Assembly: GCF_001077815.2 (NCBI RefSeq)
Contig: NZ_CP011310.1
Location: 1,798,001-1,862,000 of the forward strand
Length of the DNA stretch: 64,000 nt
Reading direction: 5' to 3'
Source: Aurantiacibacter atlanticus
Lineage (GTDB): Bacteria; Pseudomonadota; Alphaproteobacteria; Sphingomonadales; Sphingomonadaceae
Shown here: in pieces, positions 7,087 to 16,509 of the stretch
Position numbering within the stretch: position 1 is the first letter of the stretch
Layout of the letters: the number at the start of each line of letters is the position of its first letter
Translations under genes and position numbers: made by a program
The notes under the pieces: generated by a model
What the model was told of the DNA's origin: nothing
Databases searched by the model: none
The model's input: the letters and a program-made list of their open reading frames with translations, nothing else

Positions 7087-9234
7087 GTGGTAGAAAAGAC
7101 CCAGGGAAACCGGACGAATACGCCATCGACCTTACGAACGGCGGGCATCGAACACATGATGCGACCGCGTTCGGTCGCGATCATTGGCATGTCATCAAAG
7201 CCAGGCACCCCGAGCCACACCGTGCTGAAGAACCTGCAGAACAGCGGGTTCAAGACCGAGATTCACCTGGTCGGCCGCAGTGGCGGCGAAGTTGAAGGCA
7301 TTCCCTGCCTTACCTCCATCGATCAACTGCCAGAAGGTGTCGATCTCGCTATATTGATCACGCCTGCAGAAACAGTGCGTGATACGGTGGAGGCTTGCAT
7401 CGCGCGCGGCGTCAAGAGCGCAGTCTGCTTCTCTTCGGGCTTCGCCGAAACCGGTGAGGAAGGTCGCAACGAACAGGAAGAAATCGGCCGTATCGCGCGT
7501 GAGAGCGGCTTCCCGCTGGTCGGCCCCAACTGTGTTGGCTATTTCAACTATGTAGACGCCTTTTCTGTGATGCTGGTGCCGACTGAACTCCAGCTGTCCG
7601 ACGATAGTGACCGCCCCGGCGTGGCGATCGTTTGCCAGAGCGGTGGTATCGGACACCATATCGCCTACACTCTGCAACAGCGCGGCGTAAACGTTTCCTA
7701 TATGGTGACGACCGGCAATGAAGCGCATCTTGGTATTGCCGACCTCGTTGGCTTCTTCCTCGCCGATGAAAGCACCGCAGCGGTGGTATGCTATGCCGAG
7801 CAGATTCGCCGTCCGGCCGACATGCTGGCAGTGGCCAAGCTCGCCCGCGATCACGGCAAGAAGATTCTGCTGCTCCATCCTGGCAAGAGCGCCAAGGCGC
7901 AGGCTGCAACCGCCTCACACACCGGGGCGCTGACCGGCGATTATAAGGTTATGCGCACCTTGCTCGAAGACTCGGGCATTGTGATGGTCGATGCACTCGA
8001 AGAACTGATCGACGTCTCGCAAATTCTTACTCGTTATCCGGAGCATAACGGTGAGGGACTCGGCGTTGTTACCATGTCGGGTGCACTGTGCGGGATTGCA
8101 TTGGATTACGCAGCCGAGATCGGCATCGAGATCCCGGCAATGTCGACAGGGACCGTTGACAGCCTCAAAGGTAAACTTCCCGACTTTACGCCGCCGCGTA
8201 ACCCGTTGGACATGGGCACCCTGCCGGCCTGGCAGCCCGATTTGCTGCGCGTCGGTGCCGAAGCAGTGCTCGCTGATCCATCGGTCGGCAGTGTGATGAT
8301 CTCGAACCCGTCAGTTGGCCTGCCGATTTCGTCCACATTTGCGACGATCGCGACCAAGCTGCCTGCGGACAAGCCGCTCATATATGTCATCCATAGTGAG
8401 GATTGTGCGATTCCCGATGAGACGAGGGATATCCTGGCAGACAGCCAGATGGTGTTGATGCGTTCGCCGGAGCGCGCAATGCGTGCGCTGTCGGTGTTAA
8501 CCCGCCACGCGAAGCAGCGGCGCGACTGGAGTGAGCCTAAAACACCGGAGCCATTTGCCGATCTGCCCGCGCTCGGCAGTGGCACCCAGCCCGAATGGTT
8601 GGGCAAGCAGATTCTTGCGAAGATCGGCATTGCGGTGCCCGAAGGCGGCCTCGCTAAGTCGGCCGATGAAGCGGTCGAGATCGCCTCGAAGGTTGGCTAT
8701 CCTGTCGCGCTCAAGGCGCAAGCTGCAACGCTTGCCCATAAGAGCGACGTTGGCGGCGTGCTGCTCAACATCGCTGATGAAGCTGCGTTGCGCAGCAAAT
8801 GGAGCGAGCTCTACGCGAATATTGAACGCGCAAAGCCGGGCTTCGTGCTCGACGGTGCTCTGGTCGAAAAGATGGGCGAGCGCGGCGTCGAATTGGTTGT
8901 TGGCGCGCGCCGTGATCCATCCTGGGGTCCGGTCCTGCTGGTTGGCATGGGCGGCGTCTGGATCGAAGCGCTGGGTGATGTCGCACTGCTTCCGGCACTC
9001 GCTTCCGAAAAGCAGATCATCAAGGCGCTGAACGGTCTCAAGAGCGCGAAATTGCTCCGCGGTTTCCGTGGTAGCCCGCCGGTAGATGTTGCTGCTGTGG
9101 CGCATGTTGCTGCGCAGGTTGGGCGGCTGATTGCGACCACTCCGGAAATAACCGAGATCGATGTCAACCCATTGGTAGCCTACGGCGAGGGGAAGGGCGT
9201 TGTTGCCCTAGATGCCCTGATAGTCACGGAGTGA
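7087..9234 (+). CDS. ADP-forming acyl-CoA synthetase (acetate-CoA ligase family)
   Basis: A 715-residue fused NDP-forming acyl-CoA synthetase that activates a carboxylic acid to its CoA thioester with ATP, releasing ADP and phosphate. In order it has a CoA-binding Rossmann domain (about residues 20-150, starting MMRPRSVAIIGMS), two succinyl-CoA-ligase-like domains (about 165-460) and a C-terminal ATP-grasp domain (about 490-715, with YPVALKAQAATLAHKSDVGG). His278 in ASHTGAL fits the phosphorylated His of the family. Start is GTG at 7087 after a purine-rich stretch; no earlier in-frame start is convincing. It sits in the middle of the catabolic run and is the likely activating enzyme of the pathway. 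The acid substrate is unknown. Confidence 0.9.
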   Translation: MVEKTQGNRTNTPSTLRTAGIEHMMRPRSVAIIGMSSKPGTPSHTVLKNLQNSGFKTEIHLVGRSGGEVEGIPCLTSIDQLPEGVDLAILITPAETVRDTVEACIARGVKSAVCFSSGFAETGEEGRNEQEEIGRIARESGFPLVGPNCVGYFNYVDAFSVMLVPTELQLSDDSDRPGVAIVCQSGGIGHHIAYTLQQRGVNVSYMVTTGNEAHLGIADLVGFFLADESTAAVVCYAEQIRRPADMLAVAKLARDHGKKILLLHPGKSAKAQAATASHTGALTGDYKVMRTLLEDSGIVMVDALEELIDVSQILTRYPEHNGEGLGVVTMSGALCGIALDYAAEIGIEIPAMSTGTVDSLKGKLPDFTPPRNPLDMGTLPAWQPDLLRVGAEAVLADPSVGSVMISNPSVGLPISSTFATIATKLPADKPLIYVIHSEDCAIPDETRDILADSQMVLMRSPERAMRALSVLTRHAKQRRDWSEPKTPEPFADLPALGSGTQPEWLGKQILAKIGIAVPEGGLAKSADEAVEIASKVGYPVALKAQAATLAHKSDVGGVLLNIADEAALRSKWSELYANIERAKPGFVLDGALVEKMGERGVELVVGARRDPSWGPVLLVGMGGVWIEALGDVALLPALASEKQIIKALNGLKSAKLLRGFRGSPPVDVAAVAHVAAQVGRLIATTPEITEIDVNPLVAYGEGKGVVALDALIVTE

Positions 9235-9286
9235 GCACGCCGAATTATATTTCTGTTCTCGCCAAAGCCGAGGAGATACACATTTC

Positions 9287-11080
9287 ATGCTGAGCTACGA
9301 ACCACCAGTCGACGAATATATGTTCCTGTTCAAGGAGCTGGTCGACCTCGACAAGCACCGCCATCTTCGCGGCTTCGCCGATCTCGACATTGATGTCGTC
9401 GAAGCGGTGCTCACAGAAGCAGGCAAGCTTGCGCGTGAAGTCATGCTTCCGCTCAATGCTGTTGCTGACCGCGAAGGTTGCACTCGCCACCCTGATGGCA
9501 GCGTCACCACGCCAACCGGCTTTGGCGACGCCTATCGCGCTTACGCAGAGGGCGGCTGGGCCGGTCTTGCTGCGCCAGAGCAATATGGCGGGCAGGATTT
9601 CCCGAAAACCTTCGCTACTGCAGTGATGGAATTCAGGAGCGCCTCCAACCAGTCGTTCGACATGTACACGGGCTGGGGCGATAGCATTGCCGAGATATTG
9701 ATGGCGCATGGCACTCCTGAGCAATGCGAGACCTATCTTACCCGGCTGATTACAGGTGAATGGGGCGCGACAATGGGGCTGACTGAGCCGCATTGCGGAA
9801 CCGACGTCGGTTTGCTGCGCACCCGCGCGACACCTCAGCCGGACGGTAGCTACAAGATTACCGGTACCAAGATCTTCAATTCGGGCGGCGAACACGACCT
9901 CACCGACAACATCATCCATTTCGTGCTTGCCCGCATTGATGGCGATGCGCCTGGAAGTAAGGGCATCTCGCTCTTCCTGATGCCGAAGAACCTGCCAAGC
10001 GAGAACGGGGAGTTTGATCAACGCAATGCTGTGTCGTGCGGCTCGATCGAGCACAAGATGGGGCTGAATGGCAGCGCCACCTGTGTCATGAACTATGACG
10101 AAGCGAAGGCTTGGCTGGTGGGTGAGCCCCGGCATGGTCTCATGGGCATGTTCAAGCTGATGAACGCGATCCGGCGACGCACTGGCACGATGGCAGTGGG
10201 TGTTTCGGAACTGGCGACCCAGAATGCAGTAGCTTACACCAAGGAACGGCTCCAGGGCCGCTCGCTTTCTGGACCGAAGCAGCCGGAAGCGATGGCTGAT
10301 CCGCTGATCGTTCAGCCAGATGTCCGTCGCACGTTGATGAAGCTCAAGAGCTTTAACGAAGGTGCGCGCGCCTTGCTGGTCTGGTCGGGCCTGATCGCCG
10401 ATGTCGTTGACCGGGCGCCTGATAAGGCGGAGGCCGCCGCTGCTGAGGAGCGGCTTGCGCTGATTACGCCGGTCATCAAGGCCTATCTGAGCGACGAGGG
10501 CTTTGATAATGCGGTGAGTGCGCAGCAGATGTTTGGTGGCCATGGTTACGTGGCAGAGACCGGCATCGAGCAGCTCGTGCGTGACTGTCGAATGCTTGCG
10601 ATCGCTGAAGGCGCTAACGGAGTGCAGGGCGTCGATCTGGTGCTGCGCAAACTTGGTCAGAACAAGGGCCAGGCGGCGTTCGATCTCATCGATGAGATTG
10701 GCACGCAGATCCAGACCAATCGCAAGTTGACACCCTCGCTGTCGCTGGTTGATGCGATGGCTCGTGCGATAGATGATATGCGGGAGGCAACGACCCATCT
10801 GGTAGAACTTGGCGGTCGGGATCGTGAAGCTGCTTGTACTGGCGCGACGGATTACATCCATCTGACAGGCCTGGTACTGATTGGTTACATGTGGCTCCGC
10901 CTTGCGAATGCCGCAACACGACAGATCGATGAAGGCAAAGACGAGAGCGGCGAAATGGCGGCCAAGCTGATGCGGGCGCGTTTCTTCGCCGAGCGCATGC
11001 TGCCCGAAACCTCGCTGCGTCTCACCCGCATCAAGGCGAGTGCTGACAATGTGATGGCCCTGGAAGAACAATGCTTCTGA
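9287..11080 (+). CDS. Acyl-CoA dehydrogenase, long (about 600-residue) type
   Basis: An FAD-dependent acyl-CoA dehydrogenase of 597 residues that introduces the alpha-beta double bond. The length and the extra C-terminal domain (after about residue 460) fit the DmdC/very-long-chain-like subgroup rather than short 380-residue enzymes. GLTEPHCGTDVG is the flavin-contacting block of the middle domain, and QQMFGGHGYVAETGIEQLVRD belongs to the C-terminal alpha domain. MLAIAEGANGVQ carries the presumed catalytic base Glu441. GAGGA lies about a dozen bases before the ATG. It follows the acyl-CoA ligase gene by about 50 bases and precedes an SDR, matching ligase, dehydrogenase, hydratase, SDR dehydrogenase and thiolase steps in one operon. 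Confidence 0.93.
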   Translation: MLSYEPPVDEYMFLFKELVDLDKHRHLRGFADLDIDVVEAVLTEAGKLAREVMLPLNAVADREGCTRHPDGSVTTPTGFGDAYRAYAEGGWAGLAAPEQYGGQDFPKTFATAVMEFRSASNQSFDMYTGWGDSIAEILMAHGTPEQCETYLTRLITGEWGATMGLTEPHCGTDVGLLRTRATPQPDGSYKITGTKIFNSGGEHDLTDNIIHFVLARIDGDAPGSKGISLFLMPKNLPSENGEFDQRNAVSCGSIEHKMGLNGSATCVMNYDEAKAWLVGEPRHGLMGMFKLMNAIRRRTGTMAVGVSELATQNAVAYTKERLQGRSLSGPKQPEAMADPLIVQPDVRRTLMKLKSFNEGARALLVWSGLIADVVDRAPDKAEAAAAEERLALITPVIKAYLSDEGFDNAVSAQQMFGGHGYVAETGIEQLVRDCRMLAIAEGANGVQGVDLVLRKLGQNKGQAAFDLIDEIGTQIQTNRKLTPSLSLVDAMARAIDDMREATTHLVELGGRDREAACTGATDYIHLTGLVLIGYMWLRLANAATRQIDEGKDESGEMAAKLMRARFFAERMLPETSLRLTRIKASADNVMALEEQCF

Positions 11081-11132
11081 GGCCTGGAGTGATGGCGGCG
11101 GGGCTGACGTCTCTCGCATGGAGTGGAGGTAC

Positions 11133-11999
11133 ATGACGCTTGATCTACGCGACCGCGTCGCGATCGTCACAGGTGGCAGCGCCGGTCTCGGGCGTAGCCA
11201 TGCGCTACTGCTCGCAAAGCGCGGTGCCAAGGTGGTGGTCAACGGCCGCAATCGGGCACGGGTCGATACGGTAGTGGAGGAGATACGCAGCGCAGGTGGG
11301 GAAGCCGTCGCCAGCTATGACAGCGTCGAACGGGCCGAAGGCGCGGAAGCGATCGTCGCAACTGCGATCGCAACCTATGACAAGGTTGATATCCTGGTAA
11401 ACAATGCCGGTTTCCTCCGCGATCGCAGCTTTCTCAAGGCGGAACTTGAGGACGTTGAAGCTGTGATCCGCGTGCATTTGCTGGGTACGATCAATTGCAG
11501 CAAGGCGGTCTGGCCGTTGATGAACGAGCAGGCTTACGGCCGGATCGTGATGACAACTTCAATGGCTGCAACGTCGGGCAATTTCGGACAATGCGCTTAT
11601 GGTGCAGCAAAGGCCGGAGTGCTCGGCCTGATGAACTGCCTTTCGCTCGAAGGTCGCAAGCGCAACGTGCTGGTGAATGCGATCTCGCCGGTTGCGGCAA
11701 CGGGAATGACTGAAGGCATGTTCGACGAGGACACGGCAGAAGCGTTCCGTTCTGAACTGGTATCTCCCGCTGTCGCCTGGTTGGCGAGCGAACGCTGCGA
11801 CGTCATCGGGCACACCTTTACCGCAGGTGGCGGCGCATTTGGCCGGATTCACTATTTCGAGACAGCGGGCGTCCGCTTCGGAAATGAAGAACCGGCCACG
11901 GTGGAGGCTTTCGACGCCCAATTCCAAGCGATAGATTCTCTTACCGGTGCCGAGGAGTGCGAGATCGGATCAAGAATGCGCGCTGCTTTTCCGTCCTAA
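11133..11999 (+). CDS. SDR-family oxidoreductase, 3-hydroxyacyl-CoA dehydrogenase-like
   Basis: A 288-residue classical short-chain dehydrogenase. It has the cofactor-binding TGGSAGLG, the structural NNAG, and the catalytic Ser (TTSMAATSGNFG) with YGAAK supplying Tyr and Lys. The sequence and C-terminal extension resemble the dehydrogenase half of peroxisomal-type multifunctional enzyme 2, so oxidation of a 3-hydroxyacyl-CoA with NAD is the likely role. The ATG at 11133 is chosen because TGGAGG lies just before it; an in-frame ATG at 11118 has no ribosome site. It appears to be the last enzyme gene of the catabolic run, followed by the TonB receptor. Confidence 0.87.
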   Translation: MTLDLRDRVAIVTGGSAGLGRSHALLLAKRGAKVVVNGRNRARVDTVVEEIRSAGGEAVASYDSVERAEGAEAIVATAIATYDKVDILVNNAGFLRDRSFLKAELEDVEAVIRVHLLGTINCSKAVWPLMNEQAYGRIVMTTSMAATSGNFGQCAYGAAKAGVLGLMNCLSLEGRKRNVLVNAISPVAATGMTEGMFDEDTAEAFRSELVSPAVAWLASERCDVIGHTFTAGGGAFGRIHYFETAGVRFGNEEPATVEAFDAQFQAIDSLTGAEECEIGSRMRAAFPS

Positions 12000-12070
12000 A
12001 CAATACTGACGAACGAAGACCAAAACTAAAAGATTATAAAAACCAAAAGAATAGAATGAGGGGAATGCCA

Positions 12071-14326
12071 ATGTTTATGAGAAGACTTCCGAAATGGGCT
12101 CTGCTGTCCTGTACTGCTGCGATCGCAACTCCTGCGTTTGCCCAGACCGACCCGGCAGATGCTGCTCCTGAACCGACACAGAACCAAGCGAGTGAGCCCG
12201 TCAGGCAGACCGGCGGACTCGAAGAAATCGTGGTGACTGCAACTCGCCGCGAAGAGCGTTTGCAGAACATTCCCGTCACCGTCAGCGCCGTCACCGCGAG
12301 CACTCTGGGCAACGCAGGCGTTGTTGAGGTGCGCGACCTCACCAAGGTCGTTCCCGGCTTTAACGGCGCGCGTAATCTCAGCGCCATGCTGCCCACGATC
12401 CGTGGCGTCGGGTCAAGCGGTGTCACCGTCGGCGATGAAGCCAATGTCGCTACCTATATCGACGGTATCTATCAAGCCGATCCATTCTCGACCACGGTGG
12501 AATTGGTCGAGGTTGAACGAGTCGAGGTTCTCAAGGGTCCGCAAGGCACGGTGTTTGGCCGCAATGCCACAGGCGGTCTGATCAATGTGATCACACCCGA
12601 CCCTGAATTTACGACGCGTGGCCGGATCACTGCAAAATATGGCCGGATGCGCGGCGATGCGAATGACTATGATTTGCGGGCCTACGTCACCGGAGGGTTA
12701 ACCGATAAGATCGCTGCCGATTTTGCTGCGCTTTATCGCGAGAACGATGGCTATGCGGATGATTTGGTCAACGGTGGCCATACCGGCGCCGCAAGGGTGA
12801 TCGACATACGCAGCAAATTGCTGTTCGAACCGAGCATGAGTTCGCGAATTATCGTGACCGCCCAATTTGCCGATTCCAATTCGGAGCCGACAAACCAGCC
12901 TTTTAACGGCAACACTGCTGGACGGACTGATCCGCCACTCACGCCAGGCGGTGACCCGATCCCGGTGCCGAATGTGATCGTACCTACCGAACCTTGGCAG
13001 ACTTCGCTGAGCTTGGAACCAGTCCTCGACTATACGCGCTACAATTTGTCAGTGCGCACTGAATTCGAGTTGGGCAATGTCAATCTTGAAACCTCGACAG
13101 GCTATTCGCGCTCTGAGAACCTTCAGGATATCGATTCCGACGCATCGAACATCTATCGTGGGGCAACCTTGTTGGACGATTCCAAAGTCGATGCATTTAG
13201 CCAGGAGATAAGGCTGCTTTCGGCAGGAAGCGGACGGCTCAACTGGATCATCGGCGCTTATGCCTTCCACCTGGACGGTGGTATGGGCCTCACACTTGTC
13301 GGCTCTCCGCGTTCGACAGTGGATACTACGTCCACTCTCCTCAGCCCCGAGGTGAAGACGACTTCCTTGGCGGGCTTCGCCGAAGGCACCTATGAAGTTA
13401 CCGACAATTTCTTTGTGACGTTGGGCGGACGCTATTCGCATGAGGAACGTAAGTTCCGGCAGGCAGTAAACGGTGTGCCGTTGGTCGGGCCAACAACTCC
13501 CGGCTTCAATGAAGACGGCCTTGCGGAAATGTCATTCGGCAAATGGACTTATAAGGTCGCGCTTAGGTATAATTTTGCAGACGATGCGAATTTCTACGCA
13601 AGCTATGGTACAGGCTTCAAGAGCGGCGTCTTCAACGGCTTTGGCCTTTCCGGCATCGGGACCGATCCTGAAGAAATTGATGCTTGGGAAGTCGGCATGA
13701 AGGCAGAGCCGCTCCACTGGTTGCGCACCAATATCTCGGCATTCTATTATGATTATTCCGGGCTGCAGGTTACTGCTCGCGCACCTGGAGGGCTGGGCTT
13801 TCAGCTCCAGAATGCGGCATCTGCCGAGATCTATGGCGCTGAAATTGAAGTAACAGCCGCGCCGACCAACAATCTCCAGATCCGCACGGGCGCGGGATAT
13901 ACCCATGCCGATTATGAGGACTTCCCAGATTCTCCGCTGTATATACCTTTGCCGGGCGGCGGTAATCTCCAGACCTCGACCGATGCGTCGGGCAATCAGA
14001 TGGCCCGTTCACCGCGCTTCACAGCCAACATCGGGTTTGATTGGGGTGCGGATCTCGCGGAAGGCCGTCTTGGGGTGACGGGCAATGTGTTCCATAGTTC
14101 CAAGGTCTATCACGATTTCGCCAATACGCTGGTGCAGGAAGCCTATGAGTTGGCGAGTGGCGAAATCAGCTGGACGACGCCCGACGAGAACTTGCGGTTC
14201 TTCCTGTGGGGCACCAACCTTACCAATGCGAAGGTCGCACAACAGATTTCGCCGGGTGGGCTCGGGACCTATATTGTTTACGAACGGCCGAGGCGGTTGG
14301 GAATTGGCGCCCAGCTTAACTTCTAA
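12071..14326 (+). CDS. TonB-dependent outer-membrane receptor
   Basis: An outer-membrane ligand-gated porin of about 751 residues. A signal peptide (MFMRRLPKWALLSCTAAIAT, cleaved after AFA) precedes a TonB-box region (GGLEEIVVTATRREE), a plug domain with EVLKGPQGTVFGRNATGG, and a 22-strand barrel ending in the aromatic C-terminus (QLNF). Four in-frame ATGs lie at 12056, 12065, 12071 and 12077; GAGGGGA at about 12059-12065 best serves 12071. It belongs to the large sphingomonad receptor group that imports many hydrophobic or organic ligands, not only siderophores. Its place directly behind the acyl-CoA genes, before a strong terminator, suggests it brings in the substrate of that pathway. Confidence 0.93.
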   Translation: MFMRRLPKWALLSCTAAIATPAFAQTDPADAAPEPTQNQASEPVRQTGGLEEIVVTATRREERLQNIPVTVSAVTASTLGNAGVVEVRDLTKVVPGFNGARNLSAMLPTIRGVGSSGVTVGDEANVATYIDGIYQADPFSTTVELVEVERVEVLKGPQGTVFGRNATGGLINVITPDPEFTTRGRITAKYGRMRGDANDYDLRAYVTGGLTDKIAADFAALYRENDGYADDLVNGGHTGAARVIDIRSKLLFEPSMSSRIIVTAQFADSNSEPTNQPFNGNTAGRTDPPLTPGGDPIPVPNVIVPTEPWQTSLSLEPVLDYTRYNLSVRTEFELGNVNLETSTGYSRSENLQDIDSDASNIYRGATLLDDSKVDAFSQEIRLLSAGSGRLNWIIGAYAFHLDGGMGLTLVGSPRSTVDTTSTLLSPEVKTTSLAGFAEGTYEVTDNFFVTLGGRYSHEERKFRQAVNGVPLVGPTTPGFNEDGLAEMSFGKWTYKVALRYNFADDANFYASYGTGFKSGVFNGFGLSGIGTDPEEIDAWEVGMKAEPLHWLRTNISAFYYDYSGLQVTARAPGGLGFQLQNAASAEIYGAEIEVTAAPTNNLQIRTGAGYTHADYEDFPDSPLYIPLPGGGNLQTSTDASGNQMARSPRFTANIGFDWGADLAEGRLGVTGNVFHSSKVYHDFANTLVQEAYELASGEISWTTPDENLRFFLWGTNLTNAKVAQQISPGGLGTYIVYERPRRLGIGAQLNF

Positions 14327-14348
14327 CCCTATCTGGTTTTGAAACAGG

Positions 14349-14379
14349 AAAGGGCGGGTGTCACCAGCACCCGCCCTTT
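14349..14379 (+). terminator. Rho-independent terminator after the TonB receptor
   Basis: AAAGGGCGGGTG at 14349-14360 and CACCCGCCCTTT at 14368-14379 form a perfect 12-bp stem with a 7-base loop, followed by a T-rich run. It lies 23 bases after the receptor stop codon and ends the catabolic operon. Confidence 0.9.
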
Positions 14380-14716
14380 CTCTTATGTTTGGCGCGCTTG
14401 ATCAGCCGAGCAAGGCCCGCGTCTCTTCGCGCCCTCACCGCTCGTGGGGGGCGTGTTCTGGATCGGTGCTCAAATTTGCTGGGCAGACCCGACATCCATT
14501 CCGAAGTAGCGCTTGGGCTAGTGCCCTGACATGCGGTCTATGACGGTTGCCGCCGTAACGACCTGGGGCCATCGCAAGAGCGTTGATATTGACTCTCGAT
14601 TGTCTCCCTGCTGCACGAAGCATCCGTAGAGAGGCGAGAGTCGCGTTGGGTGGCGCATGCGTTTTGTTTCTATCCGTCTGGCCTAATTTGAGAGTAGTCA
14701 CCGTGGCCAATGCCAA
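14380..14716. other. Non-coding gap upstream of bioF
   Basis: No gene is supported in this stretch. GACTCTCG at 14591-14598 and CGAGAGTC at 14635-14642 form a perfect 8-bp inverted repeat separated by 36 bases, which could be a structured leader or an operator. I do not see a BirA-type or BioR-type (TTATAGATA-like) operator. The bioF promoter should lie here but no strong -35/-10 pair stands out. Confidence 0.5.
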
Positions 14717-15877
14717 ATGGTAAATCTCAATCTTGTCCTGCATGAGATTTTGGATCGTAAGGCCAAAGCAAGACTGCGTCGTACCCTTCGTCCAGCTGCG
14801 TTAATCGGCGGAGGCCGGATTGAGCGAGACGGCCGAGAAATGCTCGACTTCTCGAGCAATGATTACCTTGGTCTAGCACGCCATCCCCTTCTGGCAGAAC
14901 GCGCATGCGAATGGGCATCGCGCATGGGCAGCGGCAGTGGCGCATCGCGCCTGGTGACAGGCACGCATGACGCACATCTCATGCTTGAGAAGAAGATCGC
15001 GCAGTTCAAGGGGACCGAGGCGGCGTTGATCTTTGCTTCCGGGTGGCAGGCAAATGCGGCTGTGATTCCGGCATTGCTGGCTGCATTCCCCGGGGCGAAA
15101 GTCTTCACCGATCGGCTAATCCACGCAAGCATGCATGCTGGATGCAGGTTAGCGGGCACTCGGCAGACCCGCTCTGCCCACAATGATATGACTGCGCTGG
15201 AAAAACTGTTGGCCGAAAGCGTGGCGGCGCCAGCACGAATCATCCTGACGGAGACTGTGTTCAGCATGGATGGGGACCGGGCCAATATGGCCGAGCTCGC
15301 CCGGCTTGCGCGTGAATACGATGTGCTTCTCTATGTGGATGAGGCGCATGCGACCGGCGTGCTTGGCCCCGGAGGCGCAGGGTTGTCGGCAAGTGTGCCG
15401 GGCGGGGCCGACGTGACGATGGGCACTTTCAGCAAGGCGCTGGGCGGGTTCGGGGCTTATGTCGCCGGTTCGCGGGTGCTGATCGATTATCTCGTCAACA
15501 CCAGCAGCGGATTCATCTATACGACCGCATTGCCGCCGGCCGTGTTGGGCGCGATTGATGCCGCACTTGACCTTGTCCCAGAAATGGATGCGGAGCGTGC
15601 GCACCTTGCCGCACTGGGTGATCGGCTGCGCAAAGGCCTGACCTCGCGCGGTTTCGACGTTTGCAGGTCAAGCACACAGATAGTTCCCGCGGTGATCGGC
15701 GAAGCGGAAGACGCGCTGGCGCTGTCGGACCGATTAGAAAGGCACGGCATGATTGCATCTGCCATTCGCCCACCAACTGTGCCCAAGGGGACGAGCCGCT
15801 TGCGCCTTGCCCTGCGTGCGGCGCATGGGGAGGATGATATCGACGCCCTGCTTACGGCGATTGGCGAGAAGACGTGA
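14717..15877 (+). CDS. bioF: 8-amino-7-oxononanoate synthase
   Basis: A PLP enzyme of the alpha-oxoamine synthase family that condenses pimeloyl-ACP (or -CoA) with L-alanine in biotin synthesis. SSNDYLGL near residue 45, the YVDEAHATGVLG block and GTFSKALGG with the PLP-binding Lys240 are all present, and 386 residues is a normal length. It must be told apart from the related 5-aminolevulinate synthase, which is present separately at 35.8-37.0 kb. The biotin assignment rests on its coupling to a BioH-like esterase and a BioC methyltransferase, whose starts overlap the preceding stops. No clear ribosome site precedes the ATG. Confidence 0.93.
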   Translation: MVNLNLVLHEILDRKAKARLRRTLRPAALIGGGRIERDGREMLDFSSNDYLGLARHPLLAERACEWASRMGSGSGASRLVTGTHDAHLMLEKKIAQFKGTEAALIFASGWQANAAVIPALLAAFPGAKVFTDRLIHASMHAGCRLAGTRQTRSAHNDMTALEKLLAESVAAPARIILTETVFSMDGDRANMAELARLAREYDVLLYVDEAHATGVLGPGGAGLSASVPGGADVTMGTFSKALGGFGAYVAGSRVLIDYLVNTSSGFIYTTALPPAVLGAIDAALDLVPEMDAERAHLAALGDRLRKGLTSRGFDVCRSSTQIVPAVIGEAEDALALSDRLERHGMIASAIRPPTVPKGTSRLRLALRAAHGEDDIDALLTAIGEKT

Positions 15878-16509
15878 CGGCTACGCTGCTGTTCATGCAT
15901 GGCTGGGGCTTCGATGGGTCGATCTGGTCAGATGTCATGCGCCACCTTCACGGGTTTGACTGCCATATTGGCGACCGGGGTTATTTCGGTGCGCCTGGTG
16001 AATTGCGCGCCGAAGGCTCCTGCATCGTCGTGGGGCACAGCCTCGGGGTGATGCATTGGCTTGCTGACCTGCCTGCCGATTGCATTGGTCTGGTGGCGGT
16101 CAACGGCTTTGACCGTTTCGTGGAAGGTGATGGTTTTCCGGGAGTCCCTCGCCGCCCGCTGGAGCGGATGATCGCGCGACTACCACTGGATCCAGTGCAG
16201 AGCGTGGCCGATTTTCGTATCCGCTGCGGGGCCGGGGATAAGGCGGGTGAGCCAGTGGTTGACACATTGCTGTCCGATCTCGAACTGCTGCGCGACGGAG
16301 ATTATCGTGATCGTATTTGCGCGATTCCGGCCATGTCACTGCAAGGTGTTGATGATCCATTATTGCCGCGGGACATGCGAGAGGCGGTCTTCGCAAAGGC
16401 GAGTAACCTGACGCGCATGGCTTGCGGGACGGCAGGCCACCTACTTCCAAGTGAAGCACCTGAATGGACAGCTTCGGCCATCGCCGATTTCGCAAGGGCT
16501 GTGGCATGA
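15874..16509 (+). CDS. BioH-like pimeloyl-ACP methyl ester esterase (short alpha/beta hydrolase)
   Basis: A 211-residue alpha/beta hydrolase. LLFMHGWGFDGSIW matches the oxyanion-hole region of BioH, GHSLGVM carries the nucleophile Ser56, and GTAGHLLPSEAPEW gives the catalytic His. It is shorter than E. coli BioH (256 residues) because the cap region is reduced. The GTG start overlaps the bioF stop (GTGA), and its own stop overlaps bioC, so all three are translated together. BioH-type enzymes remove the methyl ester from pimeloyl-ACP, the step between BioC-primed synthesis and BioF. Several unrelated esterases fill this role in bacteria (BioH, BioG, BioK, BioJ). This one is assigned by context and fold and may deserve its own name. 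Confidence 0.8.
   Translation: MTATLLFMHGWGFDGSIWSDVMRHLHGFDCHIGDRGYFGAPGELRAEGSCIVVGHSLGVMHWLADLPADCIGLVAVNGFDRFVEGDGFPGVPRRPLERMIARLPLDPVQSVADFRIRCGAGDKAGEPVVDTLLSDLELLRDGDYRDRICAIPAMSLQGVDDPLLPRDMREAVFAKASNLTRMACGTAGHLLPSEAPEWTASAIADFARAVA

Noticed and set aside
9245..11251. 668-codon frame on the minus strand opposite the acyl-CoA dehydrogenase gene
   Set aside because: Antisense shadow of a well-supported gene with catalytic motifs on the plus strand; the translation has no domain features.
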